From: Flavobacterium psychrophilum
Lineage (GTDB): Bacteria; Bacteroidota; Bacteroidia; Flavobacteriales; Flavobacteriaceae
Assembly (NCBI GenBank): GCA_020720185.1
Contig: DYPB01000102.1
Location: 1 to 6,713, forward strand
Length of the DNA: 6,713 nt
Reading direction: 5' to 3'
How positions within the stretch are numbered: position 1 is the stretch's first letter; every line of letters begins with the position of its first letter. Below the pieces are notes generated by a model that worked only from the letters and a program-made list of their open reading frames with translations, did no database searches and was not told where the DNA came from. Both the position numbers and the translations under genes were made by a program. Shown in pieces: positions 1-6,713 of this stretch.

Positions 1-69
1 CTATTCAAAATAATTCCAAAAATAGCTATCAGCTAATTTATAGAACCCACCTAAAGTATTTTTTATAGA

Positions 70-1371
70 TTAAGCTGGTTCTCCATACAAATCAAATTCG
101 GTGGCTTCAATAATTTTTATGTGAGTAAATTCGCCTATTTTTAAATAGTGTTTGGTAGCATCTATAAGTACTTCATTATCAACATCTGGGCTGTCAAATT
201 CGGTTCTTCCTACAAAATGAGTACCTTCTTTTCTGTCAATAATACATTTAAAGGTTTTGCCTATTTTTTCTTGATTCAAATCCCATGAGATTTGACTTTG
301 CAGTTCCATAATTTCGTTGGCTCTGGCTTGTTTTACTTCTGCTGGAACATCGTCTTTAAGCAAATATGCGGTTGTGTTTTCTTCGTGTGAATAGGCAAAA
401 CAGCCCATTCTATCAAATTTTATTTCCTGTACAAAATCTTTCAGAGTCTTAAAATCTTCTTCGGTTTCGCCTGGATAACCTACAATTAGTGTCGTTCTTA
501 TAGCCATTCCTGGAACGGCATTTCTAAAATCTTTTAATAATTGTGTGGTTTTTTCTTTTGTTGTTCCTCGTTTCATTGATTTTAAGATAGAATCCGAAAT
601 GTGCTGCAGAGGAATATCAATGTAATTACAAACTTTTGGTTCTCGTTTCATAATCTCTAACACATCCATCGGAAATCCTGTCGGAAAAGCATAATGCAAT
701 CTAATCCATTCAATGCCTTCAACTTTTACGAGTGCTTCTAAAAGTTCGCCAAGGTTTCGTTTTTTATAGATATCTAAGCCATAATAGGTCAGATCCTGTG
801 CTATTAAAATTAGTTCTTTTACCCCATTTCTTGCTAATCCTTCGGCTTCTTTTACTAATTTTTCGATGGTTTGTGATTGGTGTTTGCCTCTCATTATTGG
901 AATGGCACAAAAACTACACGGACGGTCGCAACCTTCTGCAATTTTTAGATAGGCGTAATTTTTTGGTGTAGTGGTTAGTCGTTCGCCTAATAATTCGTGT
1001 TTGTAATCAGCTCCTAATGCTTTTAGTAAACTTGGCAATTCTGTTGTTCCAAAATATTGGTCAATATTTGGAATTTCTCTCTCTAAATCTGGTCTGTATC
1101 TTTCAGACAGGCAACCTGTTACAAATACTTTATCAACAATTCCTCTGTCTTTTTTATCGGCATATTCTAAAATGGTATTGATAGATTCTTGTTTTGCATT
1201 ATCAATAAAACCGCAGGTGTTAATTACTACTATATTACCTTTCTCTTCATGAACCACATCTTTGCCAGAGGCTTTGAGTTGTCCCATCAAAACTTCGCTA
1301 TCATAAACATTTTTTGAACAACCCAGCGTGATGACATTTATTTTATTTTTCTTTAATGATTTGGTTCTCAT
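70..1371 (-). CDS. rimO: Ribosomal protein S12 methylthiotransferase RimO
   Basis: This 433-residue radical-SAM enzyme is predicted to add a methylthio group to the conserved aspartate of ribosomal protein S12 in the cytoplasm. The N-terminal MTTase domain (about residues 11-125) has the three cysteines expected to hold the auxiliary Fe-S cluster: C18 in LGCSKN, C53 in NTCGF and C87 in TGCLS. The radical-SAM core (about 135-365) has the CX3CX2C motif C148-C152-C155 within EGCDRPCSFCAIP. A TRAM domain occupies about 366-430 and ends in the RimO-like string EFDLYGEP. RimO is favoured over the tRNA enzyme MiaB by the GCSKN and ESINTILEYAD segments and by this C-terminus. The length is normal for the family. 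The start ATG follows an A-rich leader (CCAAAACTAA) with no Shine-Dalgarno sequence. It lies 84 bp after the phosphatase gene on the same strand. I saw no TAnnTTTG box in that gap, so it is probably read from the upstream promoter. All key residues are intact. Confidence 0.96.
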   Translation of the reverse strand: MRTKSLKKNKINVITLGCSKNVYDSEVLMGQLKASGKDVVHEEKGNIVVINTCGFIDNAKQESINTILEYADKKDRGIVDKVFVTGCLSERYRPDLEREIPNIDQYFGTTELPSLLKALGADYKHELLGERLTTTPKNYAYLKIAEGCDRPCSFCAIPIMRGKHQSQTIEKLVKEAEGLARNGVKELILIAQDLTYYGLDIYKKRNLGELLEALVKVEGIEWIRLHYAFPTGFPMDVLEIMKREPKVCNYIDIPLQHISDSILKSMKRGTTKEKTTQLLKDFRNAVPGMAIRTTLIVGYPGETEEDFKTLKDFVQEIKFDRMGCFAYSHEENTTAYLLKDDVPAEVKQARANEIMELQSQISWDLNQEKIGKTFKCIIDRKEGTHFVGRTEFDSPDVDNEVLIDATKHYLKIGEFTHIKIIEATEFDLYGEPA

Positions 1372-1455
1372 TTAGTTTTGGTGTTTTTTTATTTTTTTGT
1401 TTAATGATTGTGGCGTTTTTTTTTAAATAACAGGATATTCATAGCATAATTGTTA

Positions 1456-2025
1456 TTATTTATGTCGTTTTTGATATGCTTTTAGAAATTCTCCTTTTGG
1501 TGTACCTTCGTCAAATGAGCTGAATTTTACTAAAAAGCGAACTTTTTTTCGAGCTTCTTCATTGGTGAAATTTTCATACTCTATTCGATAAATGGCACTA
1601 TACATCTCTGCCCGACCAACCCCATGGTGACAATGAATTAGCACGGGATAATTATCTTTATTATCCATAATTTTAGAAAAGGTATCCAAGTTTTTTTTAT
1701 TTGGCACTTGGTCAGAGCCGTTGTTAAAATAATTAATGCCTTTTAGTTTTGCTATTGCTTCTTTTTCGGCAGTTAATTCTGCAGGTATTTCGGGATTATT
1801 TACCAAATCTTGTGTGCCTGGAAAACGCAAATCTATAACCGATTTAATATTATATTTTTTTATATAATCTGCTAATTGGTCTGGCGGAATTACACCGCTT
1901 TTGTAAACTTTTCCTTCGGTAATGCTTTCAAAATTATGGTTTATGTGTGTGTCATAAACATATTTTGCGGTGCCTATTAGGATGATTGCTGAAACTAAAT
2001 AGATTATTTTTTTCTTATTGTTCAT
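1456..2025 (-). CDS. Membrane-anchored dual-specificity / tyrosine-type phosphatase (CX5R)
   Basis: This 189-residue protein has a positively charged N-terminus (MNNKKK), one hydrophobic helix at about 7-23, and then a small cysteine-phosphatase domain. That arrangement predicts an N-in anchor with the catalytic domain in the periplasm. Seen directly: GKVYKSG at 38-44 and SVIDLR at 62-67, both typical of the N-terminal half of bacterial DSP-like phosphatases, and the signature HCHHGVGRAE at 131-140. The signature gives nucleophile C132 and phosphate-binding R138. D105 in GSDQVP is the likely general acid. The residue after R138 is Ala, where most CX5R phosphatases have Ser or Thr. The substrate could be phosphoprotein, phosphatidylglycerophosphate-like lipid or another phosphoester; the sequence does not decide. 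The start is 22 bp from the stop of the upstream LtaS-like gene, which suggests co-transcription. The ATG follows an A-rich leader. The phosphatase fold is confident, while substrate and topology are inferred. Confidence 0.87.
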   Translation of the reverse strand: MNNKKKIIYLVSAIILIGTAKYVYDTHINHNFESITEGKVYKSGVIPPDQLADYIKKYNIKSVIDLRFPGTQDLVNNPEIPAELTAEKEAIAKLKGINYFNNGSDQVPNKKNLDTFSKIMDNKDNYPVLIHCHHGVGRAEMYSAIYRIEYENFTNEEARKKVRFLVKFSSFDEGTPKGEFLKAYQKRHK

Positions 2026-2047
2026 AAAGTTATTTTTTTTGATTTTA

Positions 2048-3976
2048 TTAATTTACAAGTCGTTTGTCAACTACTCTGTTCATATAATCTTGAATAAAAC
2101 ATTTGCAAGATAATTCCAAATCATTCATTTCTGAATTTCTATTGGCGATCAGATTGTCTGTCAGTGCTTTATCTTCTTTGTTATAAAAACCAATAGCGTT
2201 TTTGCCATCAAAGGTACAAATATAATTACCCCGTGCAAACTGATAAATAGTTCCTGTTGAGTTTATAACAAAAGGTGCTTGTTGCTTTTTGTCGAACAAA
2301 CTACGACCCCAACTGCGAAATGGTTTTTGATACCCAATCATATCTAAAATAGTTGGGTAAATATCTATTTGTTGGGCAAAATTGTTATCAACACCAATGT
2401 ATTTGCTGTTTGGTTTATAAATAATTATCGGAACAGCATATCGATTATAGGGTTTGTTATACTCCTCATAATAAACTTGATTGGTATGATCAGCAACTAA
2501 TACAAAAATGGTATTGTTAAACCAAGATGATTTTTTAGCCTCGTCAAAAAACCGTTTCAAAGCATAATCAGTATATTCAGCACATTTGTGCATAGGAACG
2601 CCGCCTTCTTTAAACTTGTTTTTATATTTTTTAGGAATTATATATGGCTCGTGCGACGAAACTGTAAATATTGAAGCAAAAAATGGTGGCTTCTTGGTAT
2701 CTAATTTTTGTTTCATAAACTGAAAAAAAGGCTCGTCCCAAATTCCCCAAAAACCATCAAATTCATTATCGTTGTTAAACTCCGTTCGACCATAATAATT
2801 ATCTATTCCTAAAATATTACTAAAACCAAGAAAACCCATAGAACCATTTGCAGCACCATGAAAAAATGAAGTGTTATAACCTTCACTTTCCAGAGTAGAA
2901 ACAATTGATTCTATTTTTTGTTTTGGATAGGGCGATGAGGTAAAAGCATCTTTAAACGATGGAATTCCTGCTAAAACCGACGACATTCCATGTATAGATT
3001 GTCGACCATTGCAATAAGAATTGGTAAAAATCATACTCTTGCCACACAACGAGTCTAAAAACGGAGCATGAGATTTATAATTTTTTATATTATTCGATTT
3101 ATTAAACGCTCCAATATATTCTCTGCCATAACTTTCTAAAATAAAAATAACCACATTTGGTTTAGTTGGCAAATTATTTTTATATTGTTTTATGGGCATA
3201 ACTTTTTGTAAAATAAGCTGTTCGGTTACTCCAGAATAATTAGTTTTCAGAAAACTATTGGCAAATAATGTTCGGATAATAGCAAAAGGAGTATTCAAAA
3301 CAATGTCAGAATGGATAATGTTTTTTACATGTCGGCTGGCGTCTAAAAGATTAATAGGTCGGGTTGATTTATCAAAATCACCCCCACGAATACCGCCTAC
3401 AATTAACAGAGCCGCAATTAAAAAAGCAGGAACCGAAAAACCAAAATAACTCCATTTATGAGTAGGAACAGTAGGTTTTATAGTTATTTTTTTATACAAA
3501 TAAACCCAAAAAGATGAAAAAATAACAAATAACAAAAGTACATGCCAATAATAAAAAATAAAACTGAAAAGCAACCTACTTTTATTAGTTTCGTGTACTA
3601 TAACATTAAGAGCTACAATAGTTGTTCGGGCATAAGTAAACCTATAATAAATAAAATCAATGAAATTAGTGGCATAAAAAATTAGGTTAAAAACGAAATA
3701 AAAATAGAACAAAAACCGTTGATAACCAGCCGAAGTATTTTTATAAAAAGGCAAAACAGAAAGTAGAATAAACAAAACATTTACATACAAAATGGCAGTA
3801 GTATCAAACTGCAAACCATAAAAACAAAGCGAACCAAAATCAGAAAACGAATCAACATTCAGCAAACTCATATTATACAAATAAAATAATATTCGGGCAA
3901 AAAAATAGAAAATATAAGCCAACAACAGCCGATATCCCAGTAGTTTATATTCGTTTAGTCTAAGATTATTATGCAT
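2048..3976 (-). CDS. LtaS-like sulfatase-fold membrane transferase (phosphoglycerol or phosphoethanolamine transferase-like)
   Basis: This 642-residue protein has about five N-terminal transmembrane helices (roughly 11-35, 59-78, 87-110, 136-161 and 179-195) and an extracytoplasmic alkaline-phosphatase/sulfatase-type domain from about 272 to 560. The expected metal and catalytic positions are visible: E281 in NVVIFILESYG, S327 in NGRQSIHG as the probable nucleophile (Thr in Staphylococcus LtaS), H442 in VSSHEPY, and D496-H497 in VLVADHTNQ. LtaS enzymes take phosphoglycerol from phosphatidylglycerol, and relatives in Gram-negative bacteria transfer phosphoglycerol or phosphoethanolamine to periplasmic glycans or lipids. 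Lipoteichoic acid itself is not expected in this organism, so the acceptor is unknown. A true sulfatase is unlikely, because the C/S-x-P-x-R formylglycine motif is absent and there is an LtaS-like membrane half. It is the first gene of the minus-strand cluster, with a TAnnTTTG box about 23 bases before its ATG. The T-rich coding strand fits its many Phe, Tyr, Leu and Ile codons. Confidence 0.9.
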   Translation of the reverse strand: MHNNLRLNEYKLLGYRLLLAYIFYFFARILFYLYNMSLLNVDSFSDFGSLCFYGLQFDTTAILYVNVLFILLSVLPFYKNTSAGYQRFLFYFYFVFNLIFYATNFIDFIYYRFTYARTTIVALNVIVHETNKSRLLFSFIFYYWHVLLLFVIFSSFWVYLYKKITIKPTVPTHKWSYFGFSVPAFLIAALLIVGGIRGGDFDKSTRPINLLDASRHVKNIIHSDIVLNTPFAIIRTLFANSFLKTNYSGVTEQLILQKVMPIKQYKNNLPTKPNVVIFILESYGREYIGAFNKSNNIKNYKSHAPFLDSLCGKSMIFTNSYCNGRQSIHGMSSVLAGIPSFKDAFTSSPYPKQKIESIVSTLESEGYNTSFFHGAANGSMGFLGFSNILGIDNYYGRTEFNNDNEFDGFWGIWDEPFFQFMKQKLDTKKPPFFASIFTVSSHEPYIIPKKYKNKFKEGGVPMHKCAEYTDYALKRFFDEAKKSSWFNNTIFVLVADHTNQVYYEEYNKPYNRYAVPIIIYKPNSKYIGVDNNFAQQIDIYPTILDMIGYQKPFRSWGRSLFDKKQQAPFVINSTGTIYQFARGNYICTFDGKNAIGFYNKEDKALTDNLIANRNSEMNDLELSCKCFIQDYMNRVVDKRLVN

Positions 3977-3998
3977 TCTGATGTAATTTTATTGAGTG

Positions 3999-4006
3999 CA
4001 AAAATA
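3999..4006 (-). promoter_or_regulatory. Candidate Bacteroidota -7 box for the minus-strand cluster
   Basis: Read on the minus strand this is TATTTTTG, an exact match to TAnnTTTG. It predicts a transcript start near 3992 and a leader of roughly 15 bases before the transferase ATG. No TTG was seen at the usual 17-23 base spacing upstream, so the -33 element is missing or weak. An 8-base match in AT-rich DNA can arise by chance; its position is the main support. Confidence 0.5.
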
Positions 4007-4087
4007 ATGAATTAGAAGTTAAAAATTTAGATTTTTTTTAGCATAAAATTTCACAAAGAAATGTAACTAAAAACTGTTTATTAAATA

Positions 4088-4107
4088 ATTTTTATAAAAA
4101 TATTTTT
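4088..4107. repeat. Overlapping AT-only palindromes in the divergent intergenic region
   Basis: Positions 4088-4101 form a perfect 14-base palindrome (ATTTTTATAAAAAT). Positions 4096-4107 form a second, overlapping perfect 12-base palindrome (AAAAATATTTTT). They lie close to midway between the two outward-facing -7 boxes, which would suit a shared operator or a bent-DNA site. Both consist only of A and T in an AT-rich spacer, so chance is a serious alternative. Confidence 0.3.
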
Positions 4108-4167
4108 GGTAAATATCACTCAGCATTTAGAAATTGAACGAAAGATAGAATATAAAAACTAAATTTA

Positions 4168-4175
4168 TATATTTG
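4168..4175 (+). promoter_or_regulatory. Candidate Bacteroidota -7 box for the acyl-CoA synthetase
   Basis: TATATTTG matches TAnnTTTG exactly. It lies 20 bases before the synthetase ATG, predicting a transcript start near 4181 and a leader of about 15 bases. No TTG sits 17-23 bases upstream; the nearest, at 4134-4136, is 31 bases away. The -33 element is therefore unconvincing. Confidence 0.55.
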
Positions 4176-4195
4176 CAATATTAAAACTAAAAAAA

Positions 4196-5968
4196 ATGAC
4201 CCAAATTACCAGATTATTTGATTTTCCATACTATCAATTAGAAAAATTCAATAGGCCCGATGCTTTGGTAACCAAACAAAACGGCGTTTGGATAAAAACA
4301 TCAACCCAAGAATATATTGATAAAGCCAATGCCATTTCGAGAGGCTTATTAAAAATGGGAGTAAACAAAAATGATAAAATTGCTCTCATATCATCTAATA
4401 ATAGAACCGAATGGAATATTATGGATATTGGAGTCCTACAAATTGGAGCACAAACGGTTCCTATTTATCCTACAATTTCTGAAACCGATTACGAATATAT
4501 TCTTAATCATTCGGAATGCAAATATTGTTTTGTGTCAGATACAGAAGTTTTAAGAAAAGTAAATTTGATAAAAGACAATGTACCAAGCTTAAAAGAAGTA
4601 TATAGTTTTAATGAAATTGAAAACTGCAAAAATTGGGAAGAAGTACTATTATTAGGCGAAGAAAAATCCAATCAAAACGAGGTAGAAGATAGAAAAAATG
4701 ATGTAAAACCAGAGGAATTAGCTACAATAATATACACATCAGGCACTACTGGAAGACCAAAAGGCGTTATGCTTTCGCACCGTAATATAACCTCAAATGT
4801 ATTAGACGCTGCACCCCGAATACCATTTGCTGCTGGCAATACGACCGCGTTAAGTTTTTTACCAATATGCCATATTTTTGAGAGACTAATTTTATATATG
4901 TATCAATATTATGGAGTTTCCATTTATTTTGGTGAATCGATAGATAAATTGAGCGACAATTTAAAAGAAGTAAAACCAGATGTAATTACCTGTGTTCCAA
5001 GATTAATAGAAAAAGTTTACGATAAAATTATTGCCAAGGGAACGGCATTAACTGGCATAAAAAAAGTATTATTCTTTTGGGCTGTCAATTTAGGTTTACG
5101 ATATGAACCGTATGGAGCCAACGGATTTTGGTATGAATTGCAACTAAAAATTGCCCGAAAACTCATTTTCAGCAAATGGAAAGAAGGTTTGGGGGGTAAT
5201 ATCGAATTATTAGTATCAGGATCAGCCGCTTTACAACCTCGTTTAACCCGTATTTTTGCTGCCGCAAATATGCCAATTATGGAAGGGTATGGACTAACAG
5301 AAACCTCACCCGTAATAACCGTAAACGATATGAGAAATGGTTTGTTTAGAGTAGGTACGGTAGGAAAAGTCATCAACAATGTTGAAGTAAAAATTGCACC
5401 AGACGGCGAAATTCTTTGCAAAGGACCAAATGTGCTAATGGGATATTATAAAGATGAAACATTAACAAATGAAGTTATTATCGACAATTATTTTCATACA
5501 GGCGATATTGGCGAATTTGATAAAGACGGTTTTTTAAGAATTACCGACCGAAAAAAAGAAATGTTCAAAACCAGTGGAGGCAAGTACATAGCTCCGCAAA
5601 TGTTAGAAAATGCCATGAAACAATCTCGATTTATAGAGCAAATTATGGTTATTGGAGATGGCGAAAAAATGCCAGCCGCTTTTATTCAACCAAACTTTGA
5701 TTTTTGTATCGAATGGGCAAAAATACACAACATAAACATTGGAACAACCCATCAGGAAATTGCTACAAGCATTGAAGTAATTGAAAGAATTCAGGAAGAA
5801 ATTACCGAAATGAATACAAAATTTGGTAACTGGGAACAAATCAAACGATTTGAATTAACCCCAGATATTTGGAGCATTGATGGCGGACATTTAACCCCAA
5901 CCTTAAAACTAAAACGGAAAATAGTAATGGAAAAATACAAAAATTTGTATGATAAAATCTATAAATAA
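4196..5968 (+). CDS. AMP-forming long-chain fatty acid-CoA ligase
   Basis: This 590-residue member of the ANL (adenylate-forming) superfamily is predicted to convert a fatty acid, ATP and CoA to acyl-CoA in the cytoplasm, through an acyl-AMP intermediate. This feeds beta-oxidation or lipid synthesis. The motifs appear in order: the phosphate loop YTSGTTGRPKG at 180-190, SFLPICHIFER at 220-230, the A5 motif YGLTET at 365-370, the ATP-ribose aspartate D437 in HTGD, the hinge DRKK at 451-454 followed by KTSGGKYIAP, and the C-terminal TPTLKLKR at 567-574, where K571 is the likely catalytic lysine. The roughly 590-residue length, the segment around 265-335 and the TPTLKLKR ending fit the long-chain (FadD15/FAA-like) branch better than acetyl-CoA or short-chain synthetases. 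Chain length cannot be read from the sequence. There is no signal peptide or obvious membrane helix. The start ATG follows an A-rich leader (CTAAAAAAA) and gives the usual N-terminus. It diverges from the LtaS-like gene and appears monocistronic. Confidence 0.95.
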   Translation: MTQITRLFDFPYYQLEKFNRPDALVTKQNGVWIKTSTQEYIDKANAISRGLLKMGVNKNDKIALISSNNRTEWNIMDIGVLQIGAQTVPIYPTISETDYEYILNHSECKYCFVSDTEVLRKVNLIKDNVPSLKEVYSFNEIENCKNWEEVLLLGEEKSNQNEVEDRKNDVKPEELATIIYTSGTTGRPKGVMLSHRNITSNVLDAAPRIPFAAGNTTALSFLPICHIFERLILYMYQYYGVSIYFGESIDKLSDNLKEVKPDVITCVPRLIEKVYDKIIAKGTALTGIKKVLFFWAVNLGLRYEPYGANGFWYELQLKIARKLIFSKWKEGLGGNIELLVSGSAALQPRLTRIFAAANMPIMEGYGLTETSPVITVNDMRNGLFRVGTVGKVINNVEVKIAPDGEILCKGPNVLMGYYKDETLTNEVIIDNYFHTGDIGEFDKDGFLRITDRKKEMFKTSGGKYIAPQMLENAMKQSRFIEQIMVIGDGEKMPAAFIQPNFDFCIEWAKIHNINIGTTHQEIATSIEVIERIQEEITEMNTKFGNWEQIKRFELTPDIWSIDGGHLTPTLKLKRKIVMEKYKNLYDKIYK

Positions 5969-5972
5969 TTTA

Positions 5973-6006
5973 GGGATTTAAACAATTTAAAAATCCCGAT
6001 ATTTTG
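5973..6006 (+). terminator. Weak intrinsic terminator after the acyl-CoA synthetase
   Basis: GGGATTT (5973-5979) pairs perfectly with AAATCCC (5991-5997), giving a 7-bp stem with an 11-base AT-rich loop just after the stop codon. The following bases, GATATTTTG, are T-rich but not a clean T run, so termination may be partial. Confidence 0.45.
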
Positions 6007-6035
6007 TAAATACAACTAAAAAAAACAGTAATTAT

Positions 6036-6067
6036 TTGGTGTTTTGAAAAAAAAATGATTAGGTTTG
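6036..6067 (+). promoter_or_regulatory. Bacteroidota-type promoter for the small membrane protein
   Basis: TTG at 6036-6038 (within TTTG) and TAGGTTTG at 6060-6067 match the -33 and -7 elements, with 21 bases between them. That is within the 17-23 base spacing reported for Flavobacterium. The predicted start near 6074 gives a leader of about 20-27 bases. This is the only promoter in the window with both elements at normal spacing. Confidence 0.65.
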
Positions 6068-6094
6068 TATCATTATTAACCAATTAAATATTAA

Positions 6095-6496
6095 ATGATT
6101 ATGAATGTAAAAAATTTTTTAGTTGCAGGTTTTGTTGGCGGTATCGTAGATTGGCTTTTAGGCTGGTTGTTTTACGGTATTATTTTTAAAAGCATTTATG
6201 GAGGTGCTGAAGACGGTAGCGATATGAATATGCTAATGATAACACTCGGTTGTTTATCAGTAGGATTCTTAATGTCGTATGTATTCGTGCGTTGGGCAGG
6301 TCTAACAAATGCCGTTTCAGGGCTTAAAGCAGGTGCAGTATTTGGATTACTTTTAGGATTTACACAGGTCTTTTTCGGAAACGAAAAAACATTTGATGTT
6401 TGTTATCAAACAATGGCAATTACATTATTAATATCCATTGTTATAGGAGCCTTTGTAGGAGCAACAATAGCATTTGTAAACGGTAAAATGAAATAA
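6095..6496 (+). CDS. Small four-helix integral membrane protein of unknown function
   Basis: This 133-residue protein is made almost entirely of four hydrophobic helices at about 7-31, 45-66, 76-94 and 105-128. It has short loops, many small residues (GG, GA and AG pairs) and a lysine-containing tail (NGKMK). The first helix contains GGIVDWLLGWLFYG, and this G-x2-W-aromatic-Y-G pattern loosely recalls DUF1761-type membrane proteins. I cannot confirm the family by eye. An intramembrane aspartate (D19) and two cysteines (C53, C103) are the only striking polar or reactive residues. There is no signal-peptidase or lipoprotein site. Two in-frame ATGs compete, at 6095 and 6101. The second would give a plain MNVKNF start and is equally plausible. 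The gene has its own promoter and a strong terminator, so it seems to be a single-gene unit. No function is assigned. Confidence 0.83.
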   Translation: MIMNVKNFLVAGFVGGIVDWLLGWLFYGIIFKSIYGGAEDGSDMNMLMITLGCLSVGFLMSYVFVRWAGLTNAVSGLKAGAVFGLLLGFTQVFFGNEKTFDVCYQTMAITLLISIVIGAFVGATIAFVNGKMK

Positions 6497-6518
6497 ATTT
6501 ACAGTTAAAATTTCTCAT

Positions 6519-6545
6519 AAAACGCCCTCTTAGGGCGTTTTTTTT
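6519..6545 (+). terminator. Strong intrinsic terminator after the small membrane protein
   Basis: AAAACGCCCT (6519-6528) pairs perfectly with AGGGCGTTTT (6532-6541) around a 3-base CTT loop, making a 10-bp stem with a GC-rich centre. The T run extends to 6545, eight T in all. It lies 22 bases after the stop codon. On the opposite strand only four T follow the stem, so it acts mainly on plus-strand transcripts. Confidence 0.93.
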
Positions 6546-6713
6546 ATATTGTGATAATTTCAAACTAAACCCAAATTTTGCAATAGACTTCGTTATGAGA
6601 TTCATTTATACAATAAAAGCGAATGTTCTTGGTATTTTCTAATCATAAGATATGCTATATTCATACTAAACCGCTAACAAGTTGCTGATATTATCCATTC
6701 AAAATTACACATA
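6546..6713. other. Right-edge intergenic sequence with no supported gene
   Basis: These 168 bases were read on both strands. The longest plus-strand ATG frame noticed is 15 codons (6595-6642), and the minus-strand frames examined also break within short distances. No promoter box or hairpin stood out. The only motif of note is GCTAACAAGTTGCTG at 6673-6687, which resembles the start of an integron attC site; it is described under findings. Confidence 0.6.

Noticed and set aside
732..971. A 79-codon plus-strand open frame opposite rimO
   Set aside because: It overlaps the radical-SAM core of rimO. Its leucine-rich translation is what the complement of that coding sequence would give.
1411..1424. 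GTGGCG followed by nine T, which looks like the end of a plus-strand terminator
   Set aside because: No complementary CGCC-type arm occurs just upstream, so no hairpin forms, and no plus-strand gene ends here.
5191..5196. A run of six G in the acyl-CoA synthetase gene as a possible phase-variation tract
   Set aside because: It encodes Gly-Gly in frame in a housekeeping enzyme. Six bases is short for slippage control, and there is no sign of a frameshift.
5017..5421. A 134-codon minus-strand open frame inside the acyl-CoA synthetase gene
   Set aside because: It lies wholly within a gene with every expected ANL motif. Its translation resembles no protein family and it has no promoter or leader of its own.
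6514..6600. Imperfect inverted pair CTCATAAAACG (6514-6524) and CGTTATGAG (6592-6600)
   Set aside because: The arms differ by two bases in length, the left arm overlaps the terminator stem, and no element of recognisable type lies between them.
6595..6642. A 15-codon plus-strand frame after the last terminator
   Set aside because: It is too short to support, with no promoter box, no recognisable peptide and no partner gene.

Overview
This is an AT-rich window from a member of the Bacteroidota, most likely Flavobacteria-like. Three things support that. The RimO and acyl-CoA synthetase sequences have the look of that group. The three best promoter candidates carry the Bacteroidota -7 box TAnnTTTG. 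The starts follow A-rich leaders with no Shine-Dalgarno sequence. The species cannot be named from this sequence alone.

Layout: the left 4 kb is a minus-strand cluster read from right to left. First comes a five-helix LtaS/sulfatase-fold phosphoglycerol- or phosphoethanolamine-transferase-like membrane enzyme (2048-3976). A membrane-anchored CX5R phosphatase follows 22 bp later (1456-2025), then rimO after another 84 bp (70-1371). The only promoter candidate seen for the three lies ahead of the first gene, so they are probably co-transcribed. A 219-bp divergent intergenic region (3977-4195) separates them from a plus-strand AMP-forming long-chain acyl-CoA synthetase (4196-5968), which ends in a weak hairpin. 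A small four-helix membrane protein of unknown function (6095-6496) follows as its own unit, with a complete-looking promoter and a textbook intrinsic terminator. The last 168 bases (6546-6713) contain no gene that can be supported.

Function: RimO is a housekeeping radical-SAM enzyme that modifies ribosomal protein S12. The transferase and phosphatase are predicted to place their catalytic domains on the periplasmic face, so they may act together on lipid- or glycan-linked phosphate groups. That link is inferred from adjacency and topology. The acyl-CoA synthetase activates fatty acids in the cytoplasm.

Most of the window is ordinary core genome. I did not find a convincing new multi-gene system. 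The points most worth a second look are the transferase-phosphatase pair, the phosphatase's unusual P-loop ending, and a short integron attC-like sequence at the right edge.
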